The position numbers were made by a program, and so were the translations under genes. The notes beneath the pieces were generated by a model that saw only the letters and a program-made list of their open reading frames with translations, was not told where the DNA came from and searched no databases. From contig OX485807.1 of assembly GCA_950295325.1 (NCBI GenBank), positions 4,466,501 to 4,530,500 of the forward strand: a DNA stretch of 64,000 nucleotides. Direction: 5' to 3'. Below are positions 56,621-64,000 of this stretch, piece by piece; positions within the stretch are counted from its first letter, which is position 1; each line of letters opens with the position of its first letter. This DNA comes from Polytrichum commune. Taxonomy: Eukaryota; Streptophyta; Polytrichopsida; Polytrichales; Polytrichaceae.

Positions 56621-59600
56621 ATGTCATTCAATACTATATTAGGTGCATGTTTTTTAACAACCCACAACATTTAATATCGAAGGTACATTGTAGGTTACAA
56701 TATTGTTATACGAATGAAAATAGTGTGCAATGCATTACTATCTATTCGATAAGTGGCTTTCTCTTGCTATGAGCATATGCATAGTGAAGGTGAACCTTAA
56801 CACCTAAACTTATCTTCATAGAAAACCTTCAATCGTCTCAAAGGATGATGCCTTCTTAAGGTCTTGTTTGTTCTCACCAAGTAAACTATCCATCTTGTAG
56901 AGCTTCTCATGATCTTTCCATAAACACCAATATTGCCTCTTAACTTCGAGCCAATTGGGGGTGGTGATTGTTAAAATATCAATTGCTCTTCATGTGAACT
57001 TTGATGTATTCAATTTCAGAACTTAGGAAGTGAGAATAAGCTCTCTGAATATGCATTCTTAAAACTTTCATATGATTTTGTGCCCACAACTAGTAGTGAA
57101 AGAATGTGAACATGGTGAGTGGTTGACATATCACATGTAACCAGGTTTGCACACTATTGTCCTACGTGATGTTGCATACAATGGACTACACTATAGGATT
57201 GTGCATGGGAATTCACACTTTACTTTCACCCACACCATTTTCCATAATTAGTGTAATGTAAACTCAAAAATTGCACTATGTGGTATTTTGCACTGTACAT
57301 TTATAAAGACATCAAGATAAGTACTCCAATTATTTTCCTTCACAAACATACTAAGGTTGAGGAGGCTAAAACCAACCATTGAAGGGTTGGAGCATGGATA
57401 TTGACGTTGGTATCAAACTAATGTAGAATTAATGAAGGCAAATAGAACATGAGTACATTTGGTATTCATGTGTAGCCTCTCTAAAGGAAACAAAAGGAGT
57501 TGCCTAGTTTCCTATAACTGCACCTCGATTGCCCCATTTGTTGGCGTTAAAAATGGCCAAAATAAACCTTGCCATTAGTCTGATGTGGTAGTGACTTGGT
57601 CATAGCCGGTCTAACACACCCCTTTAGCCTGCATCCTCCTAGCCGTTCATTGAGTGTCACTTTAGGCCCAACTGCACAATCTTTGTCCATTCATGCCACC
57701 TGTCATTTTCTAGTTGCTCTGTGTGAGCTTCCCATCCCCCCATCCATTTGAACTTGTCATCCATAGCTCTCAGAGCCCAACTGTGTTGATCCTTGGATGC
57801 GAAAGTCCTCATTCTATAGCCTTGAACCACACATGCTCAACACAAGTCAAAGGCTCCTCCTTCCTTTGACATCCTCCCATCCAAGCGCGTTCCTCACTCT
57901 TCTAGTGGTGCCAAAACAGTAGCGCCTATGTACCCATTCTATCTCGACAATTGGTGGAAATCTAGTTGGATCATTTCCTTTTTGTTTTATTGCCAACTTC
58001 TATAGGGAGATTCACATGTTGTACCTACACACCAAGGGTAAGGTGTTGTGCAATGGAGCTATGTACGCGCATGGGGGAAAGGATGTTGCAAATTTAGAGA
58101 GATCATGGAGCCTTTGGCCCTCCGCCTCACAAGCTTTGGATGTGTAGGGCACGTTGAAAGCCTTATGCTGAATAAAAAGGGCATCTTTCCTCGTTTTCTT
58201 CACATGTTTCACACCCTTTTCTTCATTGCACACTTTGTAAATTTTGCTTTCCTTTATTTTGCGTGCTTTCTCCTCCAAAATGACCTCTCTTAAAGCAACC
58301 TTCTACTCTAGGGAGCCCATGTACGCATCAACAATCGTTACATTGGATTAGAGTAGTTGGTCAAAGACTTTGACCTCTTCCTCTTCACACCATTGTGATT
58401 GTTTGGCAATGCCGGAACTTGCATTATCCCCAAATGTGGCTTTGTCATGTTCTCTATCCACACAAAACCACTTTGCCCTTCTATTACACTCATAGGGTCC
58501 AATGTACCCATCAATAATGGTTCCAATTCCACAACGCATTGTCACCCATCTAGTTGTGTGGATGGAATGAGATCTCCCATCATCTCCTCAACGTGCATGT
58601 CATGCTCTTGATTTGCTTGCGTTGCACTTGGCACACTTGTGAAAGTTTTCGATGGACCCGTTTTACCCGCACAATTCTCGGTGGAATTCCACATGGCCAA
58701 GCAACAATTCGAATTGGGGATCCCATGTCCATTGAATCCAGGGCCTACTAGAGTTGGGCATTCGCCTCAATTCCTAATTTTTCAATGGCCTTTGGAATGG
58801 ATTGGGGTTGATGTTCTTCACAGTTGTGCCATGCTCTATCTAAGATCTCATAACATGCTATGGTTGCTCAAACCTAGGGTTGGCCTAAGAACTTGGTGGC
58901 TTGTCCCATTGCTATTGGTTGCATCTCTAAGTGGGAGCCTACTTGGTGCTCCCTGCTTGTGTGTGGCTTGTCTACCCATGCTTGCATTCTTGTTGGTATC
59001 CATTGCAGGTGCCATAGTTTTACATGACATCCCCGAATGCGGGCAACACCATTGCAACGCTGAGATTGGTTGTGTAGGTGTGTTGAGTGGGGTTATTAAA
59101 AGCCCGGTTGATGCTAAGAGACATCATAGCAGTCACCAAGGTTGCCTTCTTCACCACTCGTGCTTCATGATCCATCATCACTCCCACAAGAGATGTTGTC
59201 ACTCCCCTGAAAGGCCCTCCACATCCGAAAGAATTCTCATGTATATATAAGTCTCGGCTACTAAGAAGGACTTGTGACAAACTACATATTAGAGTGAACT
59301 CGAGAGAATTGTATGTAGCGAGCTTCCTCAGAACACAATTACACTGTCGCATCTCATGACAACATGTATGTTGCATGCTCTTGAGGCCTTGTCTATTTGT
59401 GAATACTACACAAAATGGCTAAGGCCCATTCCCACCACCAATCACAAATGGTTCATACCCATGCTTGTATTTTAAGTCCAAAAGATTGCATGGCGGCTAA
59501 TATTCTAAGGCATCCACGTAAGACCGGCCTAAGTAGAGCCAGGTCCAGAAAGTGAGCCATTGAGCATCCACTGCTTAATTTTCCTAAATCACAACCACCA

Positions 59601-59750
59601 TAGCAGTAAATCATACTTTGTGGTGCCCAAAAGGGATGTAAACAAGCTGCAAATTAAAAACTATGTCCGGTCCCAAGCCATCATTGTGGCTCTCCATTCC
59701 CACATGCACAAGAATTAATACATGCTGAACTATTTGTAATGCCTGATTTG
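56621..59750. other. Gene-poor region with broken coding-like frames
   Basis: At 58012-58545 the minus strand is nearly open, with TIIDGYIGPYECNRRAKWF, REVILEEKARKIKESKIYKV and KTRKDALFIQHKAFNVPY. At 58639-59250 the plus strand is open for 203 codons. The pattern suggests an old transposon or gene remnant, but no family motif is visible. Confidence 0.3.
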
Positions 59751-59877
59751 AGGTATATTCTATTGATTCCTCTGAAATGAAAGGTAATTCTCCTGAAGTC
59801 TTGATCTTTAACTGGTTATTTTTCAAACTCGACCAGCTCATCTGTAACTAGTGGTGGGTTCTCCTCTTTCATCATAG
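59751..59877 (-). mobile_element. Truncated non-autonomous hAT element, copy 4
   Basis: Holds GAGGTATATTCTATTGATTC, the CTCATCTGTAACTAGTGG block and the end CATCATAG, matching the element at 11789-11993. The other end is missing. Confidence 0.7.
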
Positions 59878-59953
59878 ACTAACTTCAAACTCTGATTTAA
59901 TCAAGACAGACCACGACACTGCCGATGCAATTCAGTTGCCTTGCTTACTTTAT

Positions 59954-60266
59954 GGTCCGACTCATGCCCCGATCACACCAAACTTTCCGTCCAGTTCTAG
60001 CCGTGAAATTGTTGGGGATTATGTTTAGAAATAGATGTTGGCCCACCACTTTTCACACTATTATAGCCGACGCCAATGGATGGTGTTTGAACTGGCCAGT
60101 GTGATCATCCCCTCATGTCCTGATCACATCAAACTTTCCGTCCAGTTTCAACCGTGAAATTGTTGGAGGTTTTGTTCAGAAATAGATACCGGCCCACCAC
60201 TTTTCACACTACTACAACCGGAGATGCTGACGGATGGTGCCCGAAGTGGCTGGTGTGATCAGCCCC
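59954..60266. mobile_element. PIF/Harbinger-like MITE, GATCACACC family, tandem pair
   Basis: Two copies with a period of 151 bases (GATCACACCAAACTTTCCGT at 59971 and GATCACATCAAACTTTCCGT at 60122). The outer ends match the element at 41157-41573. The inner junction lacks the first bases of the second copy, so the pair shares one joint. Confidence 0.82.
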
Positions 60267-61349
60267 TCAGGGTTATGACTATGGTAATGATAGAACAGTA
60301 AGGCACGTTTGACCTAAGTTCAACTCCGCAACAAAAATTTGTTAGATTAGACGAGCAGCATGGAGTTCAACCTGACACTTCTTGTTAGTCCGGGTTCTCT
60401 GGAGCCTAGGGGCTGTCCGTATCTTCCAATGAGAATTTTCTTGCAGAATGTGTACTATGTCTCTACATGCAATACTTACAACCACCATGTTGACAGAAGT
60501 ACAATGTACGATGCGATTTATCACTTGGGAGCCGGTGGAAAATATTCTTAACTTAATGCACCAGTGGGGATCTTGAATGATAAGACTGCCAGAATCGGCA
60601 GGAAAAATGATGGAGACAAACAACAAATAAAACAGAGGTGTTTAAAGTTCAATATCTAATACTGAAAAAGGTCTATGTCCTGGCCAGTTGCAGTGGGCCG
60701 GCAGCAGCTGCTGGAATGAAAGCCCATCATGTCTTTGGTTTCCGAAACCTAATTTTAATCTTCTCATTGAATTCTGAGATCTTATCCAAAACCACTTTCA
60801 AGTTCGTATTCATCCAAATGGAACTTTAGCGAGATCAGAGAATTTGCAAATCTAACCCAAGGACTTCACTGAATATGTAACCTTCAAGGCCACTTGGGTC
60901 TCCTTGTAAACCTTGAATTTGCCATGGAATTTTGTACCTGTAGTTTGTTCCCTCTGAAATTCAGGCCTGTAGACTTTATGGCAGGCTTGGGAATCTTGGC
61001 AACTCTCCCCTCTTGTAGTCAAGAGTTGTCGTTATTTCATTCTTTTAATGTAAAAATGGCCTAGATGATCCACCTATTGAAAAGTAGGCAATAAATCACT
61101 TTGACGTTCTTCATGTCAACGTGGACATGGGTAGAAGTTGGTGAACAAACATCGCATGTCAATAAACTATATTAATGTTTGGTGCAATTAAGCGCGGAGC
61201 TTATGGGTATCTTTCCTAAATCCACGGTTGGGTTGCAATACTTTACTCTTACTGTGATGAAATCAAAGGTGCAGATTGCAACTCCTCCCACAACTTTTTT
61301 AGGGTGGTTGTCATGTGTTAGGGTGGACAAGCTAACACGAGGTTGTGCA
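60267..61349. other. Intergenic, nothing recognised
   Basis: Frames on both strands mirror each other and lack motifs. The last 170 bases may belong to the LINE that follows. Confidence 0.4.
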
Positions 61350-62260
61350 CAAACCCAATTCACCTTATTCTAAGGGAGGTTGGATAAACTTCTCTTTGAT
61401 CCGACACTTTGGTGGTGGCTTGAGGTTATTCTTTTCCTTGCATACTCGGCCAAGTTTGGTCCGAAATGGATCACTACTCAAGAGACTCTCAAGAAGTCCA
61501 TCCCTAACAAATGGAGAAATGGGATTCCTCCCTCCACCTCTACGAGTTGGAATACCATTTGACATAAGCACAAGGCTTAGAAGGAAGCAACCTCCTTTTG
61601 GTCTATTATTCATAGGGTGGTGACCATGAATGACTGGCGTAGGTGGATTTCGGTGGAGATTGATAAGAGTTGTCCCTGTTGTGGCATTGGTGGAGCACAA
61701 GTTTTTCAGTTGCCCATTGGCTCAACAAATATGGCGCTACGCGGCTAATATCATATGACAACTCCTTGCCAAAAAAGGTAGCCTTGGTCATTGGAAGTTT
61801 TTCTCAATGATGCAATGTCTTTTTGATTGACCTCTTAGCAAAACAATGAAATCCTTCAATCGTATTTGGTTTTTCTTTAGGAATGGTTTCCCGTGGATTA
61901 TCTGGCGTCAGTGGAATGTTTTAGTCTTTAATGCTATTCAATGGCATGTGAAGAAAACACATCAAGTTGGGTGGGACTTCTTGGTTGACTATGGCAATTT
62001 TGAGTGGCAACGTACCCTTCATGACTTGGAAAAAGCTCCGAACGTTGCTTATGAAGATGTTCTTAGAGATTTGATAAGGTTTGGTGTGTCCAAGGTCTCA
62101 TTGCTACTCATAGCAATTTTGTGGTTACTTGAAAGATTAGGCCCCAGATGGGCATTATTTCTTGAGTCCCCTCGGCTTGTTGTTTTCCTCCGAGGTGTTT
62201 GTTCTTTTTTCATTGCTATTGAATTTGTTTCAATCTGTGAAAAAAAAAAAAACTAAACTT
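61350..62260 (+). mobile_element. L1-type LINE 3' end with zf-RVT domain
   Basis: Plus-strand pieces SFWSIIHRVVTMNDWRRWIS, SCPCCGIGG and, after a frame change, CPLAQQIWRYAANI form the CxxC...C zf-RVT motif that follows the reverse transcriptase of plant L1-type LINEs. Then comes FNRIWFFFRNGFPWIIWRQW and NVLVFNAIQWHVKK, the usual tail of such domains. A run of 13 A lies at 62240-62252. The reverse transcriptase is absent and several breaks are present. It is unrelated to the endonuclease-type LINEs listed above. Confidence 0.78.
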
Positions 62261-63299
62261 TGTTGTGGGCACTTTCAATTCCATAGGCATTATGAAGATT
62301 TGATCAACTCATGACTTGTCTCATCCGGTAGCAATTAACTATTAACAATATTTTAATTTCAAGTCTCAATATCAGAATAAAGATGCAAAATTTTGAAGAG
62401 TTTGAAGAGGATTTTCCCCCCTTAATACAATCACAATAAACCCTCCCAATTGTGTTCATTATTCAACCAATAATCGTTTATATTTTGTGCATATAATCTA
62501 ATATCACTGTGACACATGTCCTTTTGATATCCATTTATTGACTAGCCTTGCAATGTACCACTCAAATATAGGTGTCCATTTAAGCACAACGACCATATAA
62601 GGGCCTTGCCACATATAAGGTTCACCAATCCTAACCTAGTGATGTGTTAACTTTTCTAAGGGTAGCATGGTCATGAAGACAAGGTCAACATATCAAGCTA
62701 TTTCTTAAAAGACTTATCATGCACCTTCAACTAACCATACATCCACCTCATACTCTTGCTAGTTAAATGTTCAATAGTAAGCTAAAAGCATGGGTCAAAG
62801 GAGGGGACATCCCATTCAGTAAGCGGGTGGACAAGGAGGCAACAAAGAGGGTAACAAAGACCAAGTAACCTTTAAACCTAAATTTCAACCCTTCATATCT
62901 TAACACAAATAACATGAACCCAAAGAAGAGAGACAACACCGATATCTAATGTTGGCGTGAATGAGAGGTGCTTCACTTTGATTGTAGCCGCAAGCTCATA
63001 TGTGAACTTGGAATGAATTTACTGAACAGAGTTGCGGAATAGGTGCTACATTCTCATGTCAGAGGTGGTCCCTATAGTAAATAGAGAAATAGGGAGGGGT
63101 TTTAGGCCCTCTTGTTCTTTAAATATTTTAAAGGAGTTGGGTGGGTAATATGAAGAGATGATGGTTTTTTTTGTTTTTTTTGTTTGTTGAGCATGAGTGG
63201 GTGAGGTCATTACTACCATAGGAGTTCTATGCAATTGTCCCACATTGATGAAAGAACAATAAACTTCTTAAAGTTAAAAAGGAATTTTTTTTAGTAATG
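62261..63299. other. Intergenic with one copy of a short dispersed repeat
   Basis: 62508-62585 shares CACTCAAATATAGGTGTCCA and neighbouring sequence with 52045-52125. No gene recognised. Confidence 0.45.
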
Positions 63300-64000
63300 T
63301 AGGTCAATTGCCTAGGACTCATATGTTTGTAGTGGGTATTTGATGGCTATGAGATGAATTTGTTGCATACAAGCATGGGAGAGCATGGTGAGGACATAGC
63401 ATTGCTTAGATAGTTTGGTGTTAATTTTTTTGTGTGGATGCCTCTGTAGATTCCAGCTATGAGGATAGCTAGGGTGACAAACCGGCTTGCGCCTTGCAGT
63501 GTATTGGCTAGGATTTGGAATTGGACTTGTTTGCATTGTAATGCTATTTTGGGGTCTTGATCTTGGCAAAAGGTGACTTCTATGAAGTGGAGGCTAGAAG
63601 GGGGGGGGGGGTTCTAGAGGAGGTGGTGGTGATGATAAGTAGGTGAGGTTTAAGTATGGCAAGGCATTTGCATGGTCCTATTGTACATGTACAATGGTAT
63701 AGCCATGCGGTGGTGGGGTTCCTTGATGTGTTCCAACATTCATGAGGAAGGTGTCGTGTGTCTGGGAGTGAGAGAAAAGTGGTTTTATGTATTTGTCATA
63801 CCACTTTGTTGTGTCTATTTGTTCAAGTGTTGTTAATAATGGTGTTGGCGGACATGGAGGTGGTGACATATGTCTGCTTTTCATAGTGGGCAGAGGGTGC
63901 AATTTGGTGATGGGAATTGATTGGGGTATATTGCATGTTTGCATTGGTGGCCCATATACTCTCCGTATTGGGATTTGAGGCTTTGTGTAATATGATATTT
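63300..64000 (-). mobile_element. LINE fragment with CCHC finger and endonuclease (copy e)
   Basis: On the minus strand, YGEYMGHQCK and SPNCTLCPL (about 63870-63990) match the finger region of copy b. HFIEVTFCQDQDPKIALQCK then QVQFQILANTLQGASRFV and AILIAGIYRGIH (63390-63600) form the best-preserved endonuclease core in the window: Glu, Asp and Lys lie in the expected order. A run of 12 C (plus-strand G, 63600-63611) lies just before it. Stops separate the two parts. The element runs off the right edge. Confidence 0.72.

Noticed and set aside
58639-59250. 203-codon plus-strand frame as a membrane protein gene
   Set aside because: Hydrophobic stretches are present, but there is no family motif or splice context, and nearby minus-strand frames look equally coding-like; left as a decayed region.

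Overview
The window looks like nuclear DNA of a land plant. It has spliced genes with GT-AG introns and long AT-rich intergenic stretches. It also carries plant-type DNA transposons (hAT, PIF/Harbinger, Mutator-like, Stowaway), a PLS-class PPR gene remnant and a clear PMI1-family gene. The mix of LINEs carrying RNase H plus a restriction-like endonuclease, a PMI1 homologue with an unusual N-terminus and frequent dG:dC homopolymers suggests a seed-free vascular plant, most likely a fern. That assignment is inference; no organelle or rRNA marker in the window settles it.

Layout. 1-6.6 kb: a hypothetical reading frame and its deleted duplicate, then a Harbinger-like element (TAA duplications at both ends) split by a LINE and a second inverted-repeat element. 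7.0-9.6 kb: a two-exon gene on the minus strand for a 426-residue protein with an RPW8-like helical N-terminus and two C-terminal CCHC zinc fingers. 10.6-19.5 kb: mostly transposons, including short hAT elements with perfect 8-bp target duplications, a hAT nested in a Harbinger element, and the best LINE copy. 19.7-22.0 kb: exon-like segments of unrecognised genes, and tandem repeats. 22-32 kb: gene-poor and decayed, with a 5S rRNA-like fragment and a Harbinger MITE. 32.2-41.1 kb: the gene island, with a broken PPR gene, the PMI1-like gene (minus strand) and, divergently, the first exon of an unknown gene (plus strand). 41-64 kb: transposons again, including a hAT with a recognisable transposase C-terminus, a long near-perfect hairpin, a Stowaway MITE, an L1-type LINE and several pieces of the endonuclease-bearing LINE.

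How it works together. The PMI1-like gene is the one confident, well-conserved host gene; its family acts at the plasma membrane and actin in blue-light chloroplast and nuclear movement. The RPW8-like zinc-finger gene is the most interesting possibly new host gene. The repeats form layered families. One hAT family has a coding relative at 48.6-49.8 kb and five non-coding relatives with matching ends. One LINE family recurs six times, and three copies carry a run of 11 to 13 C just after the coding end. Nested insertions with intact target duplications give a relative order of events.
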